Shown: positions 24,895-33,151, numbered from the stretch's first letter. The stretch: DNA of 38,714 bases from JAJTFW01 sp964534995 (GCA_964534995.1 CAZHSC010000030.1:1-38714); one strand, 5' to 3'. The notes: generated from the letters alone by a model not told the origin. Translations and numbers: made by a program.

Positions 24895-24913
24895 CTAAAT
24901 AAAGAACGAGGCG

Positions 24914-24921
24914 CAAATATA
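24914..24921 (-). promoter_or_regulatory. Promoter of the SAM riboswitch-metH unit
   Basis: The minus strand reads TATATTTG (perfect TAnnTTTG), about 20 nt before the P1 5' strand of the aptamer, exactly where transcription must begin. No clear -33 element was seen. The remaining stretch from here to 25125 shows no gene. Confidence 0.7.
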
Positions 24922-25125
24922 CTTTAATTCCCCCTGCCCTTATCACATTCCGCATAAAAAATGAACGGTAAACAGAAAAATGAAGAGCCCATCGCCCTGA
25001 TGGAATTCCAGTGCATTCAGCACCTTTTAGTTTTTATTTAGCGGAAGCACCGGCAGGAAGAAGTGATCCTGGTCCCCTTCGTGATAATTTAACCCAGCAG
25101 GCAGGGAGAATGTTTCAGATAAAAC

Positions 25126-25133
25126 TACCTTTG
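25126..25133 (+). promoter_or_regulatory. Promoter of the OmpA-family gene
   Basis: TACCTTTG, a perfect TAnnTTTG, about 30 nt before the preferred ATG at 25163. Transcription would start near 25138-25140, at or just before the alternative ATG at 25145. Confidence 0.65.
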
Positions 25134-25162
25134 CAGCCTCATAAATGACACTACCTGTTACG

Positions 25163-26539
25163 ATGAAACGACCCCTTCTAAGCCTGACCATAGCTCTACT
25201 TTTACCTCATTTTCTCCTCTCACAAACTGCAGGGCGCCCTTTTGCCATAGGATTATGGGGAGGATTAACCCAATACAACGGTGATTTAGGTCAGGGCTTT
25301 TACAACAGCAAAGGCCAGGATGCCCAGCTTCACATCGGGTTGACTACTTCCTGGTTTATTTCAAGTCATTTTGACTTCAGCATGAATGCTACCCTGGGTA
25401 CGCTTGGCTACTATGAAAATCAGGTTAAAAATTTTGAAGCGGATCATCTGCAGTGGAACAGTCATATCAGGGCCTCTTTGTTTAAAGAAGAGCGGTTTAA
25501 AATTAATCCCTATGGCTTTGTGGGCATCGGCCTTGGCTATATGAATAATATAAAGCGGCCGGGCACCGACCTCTTCATTCCTTTTGGCGCAGGATTAAAA
25601 ATCAGCCTTACGGAACGGCTGGGCATGCTGCTCCAGGAAACTTTTGCGTATACCGATCATGACAACCGTGACAAAGAGGAAAAAAAGGACAACGATGCTT
25701 TCCTGATGCACAGCCTGGGCCTTACCTGGAATTTCTCCTGTGAAAAAGACGAAGACAAGGATGGTGTAGCTGACAAAAAAGACAAATGCCCCCAAACGCC
25801 CGCCGGTACCGCAGTGAACAGTGACGGCTGTCCCCTGGACCGTGATGGCGATGGAATCCCCGACCTGACGGATGCCTGCCCCGAAATAAAGGGAGTAGCC
25901 TCCGCCAAAGGCTGCCCCGATAAAGACGGCGACAGTGTGGCCGACTCCATTGACAAATGCATAGAGGTGGCAGGACTGGTCAGCGCCAACCCTCTCCTCA
26001 ACGGTTGCCCGGACAAAGATGAGGACGGTGTAACGGATGCGGATGACCGTTGTCCGGAACTGAAAGGAACAGCGGAACTGAAAGGATGCCCCGACCGGGA
26101 CGGAGATCAGGTAGCCGATCCGGATGATCAGTGCCCGGATTCTGCCGGAACCACCGCCAACAAAGGATGTCCCGAGCAGCTTGCCCCGGCGGTCCCGGCC
26201 CAAACGGCACCTGCATTGCCTGTGGTATATTTTGAAACCGGCAAATACGCTTTCGGCAAAGCTTACAACAGCAAACTGGATGAGGTAGCACGAATGATGA
26301 ATGAAAATCCGGCAATAACCCTTGCCATCAAAGGATATACTGACAGCACCGGCAGCAAGGAAAAGAACATGGAACTTTCGCAGCAACGTGCGGACTTTGT
26401 AAAAGTATACCTCGTGAAAAAAGGCATAGCCGAAAACCGTTTGGTATCACAGGGGTATGGCGACAGTTCGCCCGTTGGCGACAATAGCAGCGCGGCAGGA
26501 AGGGCTAAAAACAGAAGGGTAGAAATCGCGTATCCCTGA
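25163..26539 (+). CDS. OmpA family protein with thrombospondin type 3 repeats
   Basis: An outer-membrane, peptidoglycan-binding protein. The signal peptide 'MKRPLLSLTIALLLPHFLLSQ' begins at the ATG at 25163, giving 458 residues. The frame is also open from 25145, but that adds residues before the signal. A beta-barrel-like domain covers about 22-200. Five or so calcium-binding TSP3 units follow ('DEDKDGVADKKDKC', 'DRDGDGIPDLTDAC', 'DKDGDSVADSIDKC', 'DRDGDQVADPDDQC'), up to about 345, then a Pro/Ala linker. The OmpA C-terminal domain at about 355-458 shows 'GYTDSTGS', 'LSQQRADFV' and 'GRAKNRRVE'. This layout is common among the abundant OmpA-like proteins of Bacteroidota. The RluE gene follows 34 nt downstream on the same strand. 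Confidence 0.94.
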   Translation: MKRPLLSLTIALLLPHFLLSQTAGRPFAIGLWGGLTQYNGDLGQGFYNSKGQDAQLHIGLTTSWFISSHFDFSMNATLGTLGYYENQVKNFEADHLQWNSHIRASLFKEERFKINPYGFVGIGLGYMNNIKRPGTDLFIPFGAGLKISLTERLGMLLQETFAYTDHDNRDKEEKKDNDAFLMHSLGLTWNFSCEKDEDKDGVADKKDKCPQTPAGTAVNSDGCPLDRDGDGIPDLTDACPEIKGVASAKGCPDKDGDSVADSIDKCIEVAGLVSANPLLNGCPDKDEDGVTDADDRCPELKGTAELKGCPDRDGDQVADPDDQCPDSAGTTANKGCPEQLAPAVPAQTAPALPVVYFETGKYAFGKAYNSKLDEVARMMNENPAITLAIKGYTDSTGSKEKNMELSQQRADFVKVYLVKKGIAENRLVSQGYGDSSPVGDNSSAAGRAKNRRVEIAYP

Positions 26540-26573
26540 TACCGTTACAGCCCATACATTTCCATTCCGTACC

Positions 26574-27152
26574 ATGGATTACTACCTAGTATATAAACCG
26601 TATGGGGTACATTCACAATTTAAGCCCGAAGGCAACAAGCCGGGACTGGGATCCCTCTTCCATTTTCCGAATGACGTATATCCGGTAGGGCGTCTGGATG
26701 CCGACAGTGAAGGACTCCTGTTGCTTACCAACGATCCCCGGGTAAATCAACGGCTGTTACATCCCCGCTTCCAACATCAAAGAAGCTATCTCGTGCAGGT
26801 AGAGGGTATTATCAGTGACGAAGCGCTGAGCAGGTTGCGTGAGGGAGTCAGGATACGTGTAGATGGAAAGGAGTATGTTACTGCTCCGGCCATGGCCGTC
26901 AGCATTCCACCGCCATCCCTGCCCGAACGGAATCCTCCGGTACGCTTTCGTAAAACGGTACCTGATTCATGGATGGAGCTGACATTGACGGAAGGTAAAA
27001 ACAGACAGGTAAGAAAAATGACGGCGGCTACCGGCTTCCCTACGCTGAGACTGGTACGCTGGCAGATCGAAGCGCTCCGCATGGAGGATCCCCTCCCCGG
27101 TAAAGTGGTGAAACTCGATAGAAGCGAAGTGTATAAAAAACTGAAGCTATAG
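26574..27152 (+). CDS. rluE: 23S rRNA pseudouridine synthase of the RluE/RsuA family
   Basis: Isomerises a uridine in 23S rRNA (E. coli RluE modifies U2457). The 192-residue protein has the RsuA-family catalytic loop 'GRLDADSEGLLLLTND' with catalytic D42. The C-terminal signatures are 'ERNPPVRFRKTVPDSW', 'LTEGKNRQVRKMTA' and 'GFPTLRLVR', which match RluE closely. There is no N-terminal S4 domain, as in RluE and unlike RsuA/RluB. The ATG at 26574 lies 34 nt after the OmpA-family gene, with a 7/8 -7 box (TACATTTC) between them, so it may have its own promoter. Which RsuA-family position it modifies here is inferred. Confidence 0.9.
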   Translation: MDYYLVYKPYGVHSQFKPEGNKPGLGSLFHFPNDVYPVGRLDADSEGLLLLTNDPRVNQRLLHPRFQHQRSYLVQVEGIISDEALSRLREGVRIRVDGKEYVTAPAMAVSIPPPSLPERNPPVRFRKTVPDSWMELTLTEGKNRQVRKMTAATGFPTLRLVRWQIEALRMEDPLPGKVVKLDRSEVYKKLKL

Positions 27153-27315
27153 CAGCGCCCTTCCACCTGTACCGGTGTTTCCCATGCAAAATAATGATCG
27201 CGGCTGCCGCCGCATACTCCACCTCCTGTAATCATCGAAGTGCCCTCCTGAAAATAATTTTCCAAGGCCACGCCTTTAAAATCAGGGAGCGCGCCTTTTC
27301 TATCGAATTAAATTT

Positions 27316-27323
27316 TAATTTTG
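27316..27323 (+). promoter_or_regulatory. Promoter of the S9 peptidase gene
   Basis: TAATTTTG (perfect TAnnTTTG) lies 23 nt before the ATG at 27347. It argues against the much earlier in-frame start at 27194. Confidence 0.6.
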
Positions 27324-27346
27324 AAACCACCATTCATCCTGCTCTT

Positions 27347-29395
27347 ATGAAAATCTTCGCCACGCTCGCGCTTGCAGGCAGCTGTTTCATCAGCCTCAGC
27401 GCTCAAACACTCAGCCCTGAACTCCTGGTAAAACTGGGCAGGGTGTCGGATCCGCGCATTTCCCCTGACGGCAAAAATGTGATCTTCAACGTGAGGAATT
27501 TTGACATCAGCGCCAACAAAGGACAAAGCGACATTTTCATCCTGCCTGCGGGCGGAGGCACTGCCACCGCTTTGGCTGCTACCGCCGCCGATGAAGGAGC
27601 AGCACGCTGGAGGCCCGACGGAAAAAAAATAGGCTACCTGGCGGATGATAAAAACGGGGACACCCAACTATGGGAAATGAACACGGATGGCAGCGAAAAA
27701 ACGCAGGTTTCATCGGTTGCCGGTGGCATCAGTAATTTCGGATATTCAAAAACGTTATCCCATATATGGTACAGCGCCGACGTTAGCCTGGACAAAAAGC
27801 CCAGTGAGATTTATCCGGATCTGCCAAAAACCGACGGCGCCAGAATCATCGACGGCCTGATGTTTAAACACTGGAATGCCTGGCACGACTATGCATACAG
27901 CCACCTCTTCATTGCCACCTATGCCAACGGCACCATCGGCCAGGGGGTTGACATCATGCCCGCTGAACGCTGGGATTCGCCCACGGGACCCTTCGGCGGT
28001 GATGAGCAGGTGCAATTTTCTCCCGACGGAAAACAACTGGCCTATACCTGTAAAAAGCTGAACGGAACAGCGGCGGCGGTCAGCACCAATACCGACATCT
28101 ACCTCTACCACCTGGACAAAGGCACCACCACCAACCTTACCGAAGGCATGAACGGTTATGACAATGACCCCTGCTGGTCGCCGGACGGTAAAAAGCTGCT
28201 TTGGCTCAGCATGGAAACTCCCGGCTATGAAAGCGACCGTAACCGCCTCTTTCAATACACGGCAGATACAAAGCAAAAGAAAGAGTTATTGCCTGACTTC
28301 AATTATTCCGTGGACAATGTAGCCTGGAGTTCCGACAGCAGACACATCGTATTCAACGCGGCCAAAAACGCCACGAAGCAGATTTTTATCTATGACTCCT
28401 TTTTGAAGAGCGCCATGCCCCTGCGCCAGCTTACCTCGGCACAGGCCGACTACAATGAGCTTGCCGTTGCCGGAAGCGGTAAGACGCTGACGATAGTTAC
28501 CTCAAGGACGGACATGGCCATGCCTTCGGAATTGTATTCAGTCAACGCCGTGAGCGGCGATGCCAAAAGAATTACCACAGTCACCGATGCCTTGTGGGGA
28601 CCCCTTAAAAAAAGCAGGGTTAGCCCGCGCATGGTAAAAACCACCGACGGGAAAGACATGCTGGTATGGGTCATCTATCCACCCGACTTCGACCCTGCAA
28701 AAAAATACCCTGCCCTGCTCTACTGCCAGGGAGGGCCGCAGAGCGTCGTCAGCCAGTTTTTCAGCTACCGCTGGAATTTCAGCCTGCTCGCAGCGCAGGG
28801 CTATATCATTGTAGCACCTAACCGACGTGGATTACCGTCATTTGGCGAAGAGTGGAATGACCAGATCGCGGGTGACTGGGGCGGCCAGGCCATGAACGAC
28901 CTGCTCTCGGCCATCGACGATGTAAGCCGGGAAAATTATGTTGATAAAAGCCGGCTGGGCGCCGTTGGTGCCAGCTTCGGCGGCTTCTCCGTGTACTGGC
29001 TTGCCGGACATCATAACAAGCGGTTCAAGGCCTTCATGGCGCATTGCGGGGTCTTCAATCTTGAATCGGAGTACGCGGCTACGGAAGAGATATTTTTCGC
29101 GCACCACGACATGGGAGGCAATTACTGGGACCAGCCGAAACCCAAAAGCTTCGATGCATTTTCCCCCCATAAATTTGTACAGAACTGGGACACCCCCATC
29201 CTGGTGGTGCATAATGAAAAGGATTTTCGTGTGCCGTTAAACCAGGGCATGGAAGCCTTTACGGCGGCACAGCTAAGAGGAGTACCCAGCCAGTTCCTGT
29301 ACTTCCCGGACGAGGGGCACCATGTGCTGAAACCGCAAAACAGCATCTTATGGCACCGGGTATTTTTTAAGTTCCTGGAGACTTATCTGAAATAA
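27347..29395 (+). CDS. S9 family peptidase (prolyl oligopeptidase/DPP5-like), secreted
   Basis: An exported serine peptidase of clan SC, family S9. The ATG at 27347 begins a clear signal peptide ('MKIFATLALAGSCFISLSAQ'), giving 682 residues. The frame is open from 27194, but those 51 codons look non-coding and lie upstream of the promoter. Residues about 25-410 form a TolB/WD40-like propeller with repeated 'SPDGK' units. The C-terminal alpha/beta-hydrolase has the nucleophile S543 ('GASFGGFS'), D626 ('HNEKDFRVP') and H658 ('DEGHHVL'), a full catalytic triad. Its likely role is to cleave small peptides in the periplasm. Dipeptidyl peptidase and acylaminoacyl-peptidase activities cannot be separated here. 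It converges on the DUF4296 gene. Confidence 0.94.
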   Translation: MKIFATLALAGSCFISLSAQTLSPELLVKLGRVSDPRISPDGKNVIFNVRNFDISANKGQSDIFILPAGGGTATALAATAADEGAARWRPDGKKIGYLADDKNGDTQLWEMNTDGSEKTQVSSVAGGISNFGYSKTLSHIWYSADVSLDKKPSEIYPDLPKTDGARIIDGLMFKHWNAWHDYAYSHLFIATYANGTIGQGVDIMPAERWDSPTGPFGGDEQVQFSPDGKQLAYTCKKLNGTAAAVSTNTDIYLYHLDKGTTTNLTEGMNGYDNDPCWSPDGKKLLWLSMETPGYESDRNRLFQYTADTKQKKELLPDFNYSVDNVAWSSDSRHIVFNAAKNATKQIFIYDSFLKSAMPLRQLTSAQADYNELAVAGSGKTLTIVTSRTDMAMPSELYSVNAVSGDAKRITTVTDALWGPLKKSRVSPRMVKTTDGKDMLVWVIYPPDFDPAKKYPALLYCQGGPQSVVSQFFSYRWNFSLLAAQGYIIVAPNRRGLPSFGEEWNDQIAGDWGGQAMNDLLSAIDDVSRENYVDKSRLGAVGASFGGFSVYWLAGHHNKRFKAFMAHCGVFNLESEYAATEEIFFAHHDMGGNYWDQPKPKSFDAFSPHKFVQNWDTPILVVHNEKDFRVPLNQGMEAFTAAQLRGVPSQFLYFPDEGHHVLKPQNSILWHRVFFKFLETYLK

Positions 29396-29405
29396 TGATT
29401 TATTC

Positions 29406-29427
29406 GGCGTCCTGAAAAGGAGTCGCC
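29406..29427. terminator. Possible terminator between convergent genes
   Basis: 'ggcg-tcct' pairs with 'agga' and 'cgcc' with a 2-nt bulge, between the S9 peptidase and the DUF4296 gene. Only weak T runs flank it, so the call is tentative. Confidence 0.35.
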
Positions 29428-29781
29428 TTATTGCTTTTCCTGTTTCGCCTGTTCTTCGCTGAGACGCGTCAGGACATCGCCGTACATATCATGAAAATAC
29501 GCCGGCTCACCACGGTAGTAGTTCAGGCTTTTAATGAACTGTTCGCTGTTCACCCTGTGTTTTTCAAATACCATGCGATAGCGCCCATAAGCTTCCGCCT
29601 TGAGGGTATCATTACGGCCAAGGTTCCTGACCTGGATAATGGCTTCTACCAGATGCATATCCGCGAGGATATTCACCATAGTATCGCGTGGTATCACATC
29701 CGCCGGCACTTGTACTTCCTGCCTGGAGCAGGCATAGCAGGACATGATAATCAGCAGCGCTAAAACGGATCTTGCCTTCAT
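29428..29781 (-). CDS. DUF4296 domain lipoprotein
   Basis: A 117-residue lipoprotein with signal 'MKARSVLALLIIMSCYAC' and lipid-modified C18. The DUF4296 features are 'MVNILADMHLVEAI', a short charged linker, 'YGRYRMVFEKHRVNSEQF' and 'SLNYYRGEP'. Function is unknown; the domain is a feature of Bacteroidota. The gene overlaps the end of pyrC by 4 nt (the ATG/TGA type of junction), so it is translated with the pyrimidine gene. Since pyrC is cytoplasmic and this protein is in the envelope, a direct functional link is not obvious. Confidence 0.87.
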   Translation of the reverse strand: MKARSVLALLIIMSCYACSRQEVQVPADVIPRDTMVNILADMHLVEAIIQVRNLGRNDTLKAEAYGRYRMVFEKHRVNSEQFIKSLNYYRGEPAYFHDMYGDVLTRLSEEQAKQEKQ

Positions 29782-31121
29782 GCCTTTTCCCGGTGAAAGA
29801 GTAAGCGTTTACCCATGACGGCTTCATTAAAATGCCCTTTGTCGTACACCAGGTTTCCGTTTACAAAAGTCATGATTACTTTGGATGAAAACTGACGGCC
29901 TTCAAAAGGCGACCACCCGCATTTGTAGAGAATATTGGAAGGCTCCACTTTCCAGGGATGCTGCAGGTCGGCCAGTACGAGGTCGGCGAAATACCCTTCA
30001 CGGATATAACCCCTGTCATGGATGCGAAACAAGGTAGCCGGCGCATGCGCCATTTTTTCCACCACCCGCTCCAGGCTGATCCATCCTTCCTTCACACCTT
30101 CCAGCATGGCTGTGAGCGCGTGCTGCACCATAGGGCCGCCGGAAGGACAGGAAAAATAAGGCTTCGACTTTTCTTCCAGCGTATGCGGGGCATGGTCGGT
30201 GGCGATCACATCGATACGGTTATCCAGCACCGCCTTGCGGATTTCGTCCCTGTCGCTGCGTTTTTTCACTGAAGGGTTCCATTTGATCAGGTTTCCTTTT
30301 GTGAGATAATCCTGATCGGTAAACCAGAGGTGGTGAATACAGGCTTCGGCGGTGATACGCTTTTCCGCCAGGGGTATATCATTGCGGAAGAGCTGCGTTT
30401 CCTTGGCGGTGGAGATGTGCAGGATGTGAAGGCGGGTACCGTGCTTCCTGGCCAGTTCCACTGCGAAAGAAGAGGATTTCCAGCAGGCTTCCTCACTTCT
30501 GATTACGGCATGGCTGGAAGGAGGCACTGCATCACCATAGGTGCTGCGGGCCGCTTCGTTGTTCCTGCGTATCGTTGCTTCATCTTCGCAATGGGTGGCA
30601 ATCAGCAGGGATGACCTCGAAAAAACAGATTCCAGTACCTTATCATTGTCAACCAGCATATCGCCGGTGCTGGAGCCCATAAATATTTTGATACCACACA
30701 CCCTCTCAGAATCCGTTTTCAAAACCTCTTCGAGGTTGTGGTTAGTGGTCCCCATAAAAAACGAAAAATTCGCCAGTGAACATTGTCCGGCACGCTGGTA
30801 TTTTTCTTCCAGCAAGGCCTGCGTCACCGCCTGCGGCACCGTATTGGGCATTTCCATGTAAGAAGTAATGCCCCCCGCTACGGCGGCCCTTGCTTCGGTA
30901 TAAATCTCCCCTTTATGGGTCAGTCCGGGTTCCCTGAAATGCACCTGGTCATCAATGGCGCCGGGCAGCAGGTAGAGACCGTGGGCATCGATTTCCTTTG
31001 CGTAGGCCCCTGCCGTTATCGTGCCGCCTGCTTTCTCAATTCTCTCGCCTCTGATCAGCACATCCCCCTCTGTAATGCTTCCCTCATTGACGATGCGTGC
31101 ATTCCGGATTACGGTTTCCAT
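29778..31121 (-). CDS. pyrC: Dihydroorotase
   Basis: The third step of de novo pyrimidine synthesis (carbamoyl-aspartate to dihydroorotate). The 447-residue protein has the amidohydrolase TIM-barrel motifs: the first strand 'DDQVHFREPG', a probable carboxylated Lys in 'GIKIFMGSS', and the His ligands 'ATHCEDE' and 'HILHIS'. The catalytic Asp lies in 'IATDHAPHTLEEK'. In the first motif the usual HxH is QxH (Q59, H61), so one classic zinc ligand is replaced; I recall the same variant from other Bacteroidota dihydroorotases, but could not check it. The start is the ATG at 31121. The 83-nt gap to fumC upstream shows no perfect -7 box, so pyrC may be read from fumC. Allantoinase or hydantoinase are the alternatives. 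Confidence 0.92.
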   Translation of the reverse strand: METVIRNARIVNEGSITEGDVLIRGERIEKAGGTITAGAYAKEIDAHGLYLLPGAIDDQVHFREPGLTHKGEIYTEARAAVAGGITSYMEMPNTVPQAVTQALLEEKYQRAGQCSLANFSFFMGTTNHNLEEVLKTDSERVCGIKIFMGSSTGDMLVDNDKVLESVFSRSSLLIATHCEDEATIRRNNEAARSTYGDAVPPSSHAVIRSEEACWKSSSFAVELARKHGTRLHILHISTAKETQLFRNDIPLAEKRITAEACIHHLWFTDQDYLTKGNLIKWNPSVKKRSDRDEIRKAVLDNRIDVIATDHAPHTLEEKSKPYFSCPSGGPMVQHALTAMLEGVKEGWISLERVVEKMAHAPATLFRIHDRGYIREGYFADLVLADLQHPWKVEPSNILYKCGWSPFEGRQFSSKVIMTFVNGNLVYDKGHFNEAVMGKRLLFHREKA

Positions 31122-31204
31122 CTTTAATTCCCTTTTTTATAATAAATGTTTCCGCAGCGCTGTGCCGGTTCCCGGTTACAGGTACGGGATCATTTCCGTG
31201 ACAC

Positions 31205-32611
31205 TTAACTTTTCAGTTCCCCTACCATGTCGAGGGGGTTTACCCACTGGTCGAACTGTTCGGAGGTGAGGTAACCCAGCCTGATGGCGGTTTCTTTGAG
31301 CGTACTTCCGTCGCGGTGGGCGGTCTGCGCGATCTCGGCTGCCTTGTAATAACCAATATGGGTATTGAGAGCTGTGACCAGCATAAGGGAATTGCGCAGG
31401 TTGCGGTCGATGTTTTCCTGAATCGGTGCAATCCCCAGCGCGCATTTATCATTAAACGACACGCACACATCACCAATCAGGCGTGCGGAGTGCAGGAAAT
31501 TATAGATCATCACCGGCTTAAACACATTCAGTTCAAAATGACCGGTGGCTCCGCCTATATTGATGGCTACATCATTGCCCAACACCTGGGCGGCTACCAT
31601 CGTCATCGCTTCGCACTGCGTTGGATTCACCTTTCCCGGCATGATGGATGAACCCGGTTCATTGTCGGGGATATACAGTTCACCGATACCGCAACGCGGA
31701 CCTGAGGCAAGCAGGCGGATGTCATTGGCGATTTTCATCAGGCTCACGGCTACCGTTTTAAGAGCTCCATGCGCTTCCACAATGGCATCGTGGGCGGCGA
31801 GGGCTTCAAATTTATTTTCGGCGGTGATAAAAGGAATGCCTGTCAGCTTCGCGATATTGGCCGCAACATTTACCGCGTAAGCCGGTGGTGTGTTGATGCC
31901 CGTACCTACGGCCGTACCACCCAGGGCCAGTTCGGCAAGGTGCGGCAGAGTATGTTCAACGGCACGGAGGCCGTGATCGAGCTGGGACACGTAGCCGCTC
32001 AGTTCCTGGCCGAGTGTCAGCGGGGTGGCATCCATCAGGTGGGTGCGGCCGATTTTCACTATGTGCATGTACTCCTTCGACTTGGCGGCGAGGGTATCTC
32101 TCAGCATTCGTATACCCGGTACCGTTACCTCTTTGAGCGCCTTATACGCGGCAATATGCATCGCCGTGGGGAAGGTGTCGTTGGACGACTGTGACTTATT
32201 GACGTCATCATTGGGATGCACCGCTTTCTTTTCATCCATCAGGCTCCCTCCCTGCAACACATGCGCCCGGTAGGCAACCACCTCGTTTACGTTCATGTTG
32301 CTTTGCGTACCCGAGCCGGTTTGCCATACCACCAGCGGAAACTGATCATCCAGTTTTCCATCCAGGATTTCATCGCAGACTTTACCGATGAGATCGCTTT
32401 TCTCTTTGGGCAGTACGCCGGCTTCCATATTAGTGATGGCTGCCGCCTTCTTGAGGTATGCGAAAGCGCGGATGATTTCACGGGGCATTTTGTTGATGTC
32501 CTGCGCGATTTTAAAATTTTCGATGGAGCGCTGTGTTTGCGCACCCCAGTATACGTTTGCAGGCACCTGCACGGTACCCATCGTATCTTTTTCAATTCTG
32601 TAGTCTGACAT
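31205..32611 (-). CDS. fumC: Class II fumarate hydratase
   Basis: Oxygen-stable fumarase of the TCA cycle, interconverting fumarate and malate; a homotetramer in the cytoplasm. The 468-residue protein begins 'YRIEKDTMGTVQVPANVYWGAQTQRS' (the usual FumC start, quoted only in part as conserved positions 4-29) and has the 'TGSGTQSNMNVNEV' and 'GRTHLMDATP' active-site motifs. The family signature 'GSSIMPGKVNP' is intact. Length and start are normal. Upstream lies the repeat-bounded GxxExxY gene, whose left repeat ends at 32655, only about 17 nt beyond the fumC start. The cassette may therefore have displaced or replaced the native fumC promoter. No TAnnTTTG box is visible in the gap. pyrC follows on the same strand. 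Confidence 0.96.
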   Translation of the reverse strand: MSDYRIEKDTMGTVQVPANVYWGAQTQRSIENFKIAQDINKMPREIIRAFAYLKKAAAITNMEAGVLPKEKSDLIGKVCDEILDGKLDDQFPLVVWQTGSGTQSNMNVNEVVAYRAHVLQGGSLMDEKKAVHPNDDVNKSQSSNDTFPTAMHIAAYKALKEVTVPGIRMLRDTLAAKSKEYMHIVKIGRTHLMDATPLTLGQELSGYVSQLDHGLRAVEHTLPHLAELALGGTAVGTGINTPPAYAVNVAANIAKLTGIPFITAENKFEALAAHDAIVEAHGALKTVAVSLMKIANDIRLLASGPRCGIGELYIPDNEPGSSIMPGKVNPTQCEAMTMVAAQVLGNDVAINIGGATGHFELNVFKPVMIYNFLHSARLIGDVCVSFNDKCALGIAPIQENIDRNLRNSLMLVTALNTHIGYYKAAEIAQTAHRDGSTLKETAIRLGYLTSEQFDQWVNPLDMVGELKS

Positions 32612-32627
32612 AATTATTTTCGGGGTT

Positions 32628-32655
32628 AAACCACGGAGGCACTGAGGCGTCGAGG
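32628..32655 (+). repeat. ACCACGGAG-family dispersed repeat, left end of the cassette
   Basis: It reads 'aaaccacggaggcactgagg' on the plus strand, opposite in orientation to the copy at 33091-33128. Confidence 0.7.
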
Positions 32656-32666
32656 TTTACAGAGTT

Positions 32667-33134
32667 TTAATATTTAGGTAGTTTGGAGAATTCATCTGTA
32701 ACCATTGAAATTACAGCACTTGTTATGGTCTCTACATGGAAATTAATTAATAAACCCTTGGGCTTTTTACTTAGTTTTAAATAGCTTAACAGCTGTGCTT
32801 TAAATACCGGATGAATTGTTTCTACCGCTTTTAATTCAACTACAATCGCATTCTCAACCAGTAAGTCAATTTCAAGTGCATCACCCATATCTTCGCCTTT
32901 ATAAACAACGGGGAACTTGACTTTAGACATCACCCATAAGCCTGAATTATTCAATTCATTAAAAAGGCATTTATGATATACTGATTCTAATTGTCCGGGC
33001 CCTAGATGTTTATGTACTTCAATTGCACATCCAATTATTTTAAAGGACAAATCACTTAATTGCTTCTGGGTAACTATTATTTCACTCCTCCTCTCCGTGA
33101 AGCTTTGTGCCTCAGTGTCTCCGTGGTTATTCAT
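32667..33134 (-). CDS. GxxExxY family protein (PD-(D/E)XK nuclease-like)
   Basis: A 155-residue protein of the GxxExxY family, common in Bacteroidota and without a known role. It shows the name-giving motif 'GQLESVY' (G47, E50, Y53) and, further on, D90 in 'ALEIDLLVEN' and 'VVELKAVE' (E100, K102). Together these make a PD-(D/E)XK nuclease-type active site. 'AQLLSYLKLS' and 'GLLINFHV' complete the family pattern. The first 16 residues ('NNHGDTEAQSFTERR') are encoded by the flanking repeat itself and are absent from the core family, so translation may really begin further in; no better ATG is present. It lies 17 nt after the prfB stop, on the same strand. Nuclease activity is inferred from motifs only. 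Confidence 0.9.
   Translation of the reverse strand: MNNHGDTEAQSFTERRSEIIVTQKQLSDLSFKIIGCAIEVHKHLGPGQLESVYHKCLFNELNNSGLWVMSKVKFPVVYKGEDMGDALEIDLLVENAIVVELKAVETIHPVFKAQLLSYLKLSKKPKGLLINFHVETITSAVISMVTDEFSKLPKY
33091..33128 (-). repeat. ACCACGGAG-family dispersed repeat, right end of the cassette
   Basis: On the minus strand it reads 'aaccacggagacactgaggc' and then 'acaaagcttcacggagag'. It overlaps the first codons of the GxxExxY gene. Copies occur at 288, 20223 and 32628. Confidence 0.7.
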
Positions 33135-33151
33135 TTCAATATTTTAATACT

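Larger units (their letters stand above)
32628..33129 (-). mobile_element. Inverted-repeat-bounded cassette carrying a GxxExxY gene
   Basis: The left end (32628-32648) reads 'aaaccacggaggcactgaggc' with 19 of 21 positions equal to the reverse complement of the right end (33109-33129). The ends point inward, like terminal inverted repeats, and enclose one small gene and nothing else, about 500 bp in all. I found no transposase and no convincing target-site duplication. It may be a non-autonomous mobile unit or simply a gene between two copies of a dispersed repeat. Confidence 0.4.

Noticed and set aside
27194..27346. Earlier start of the S9 peptidase at 27194
   Set aside because: The extra residues precede a clear signal peptide, and the promoter lies downstream of that start.
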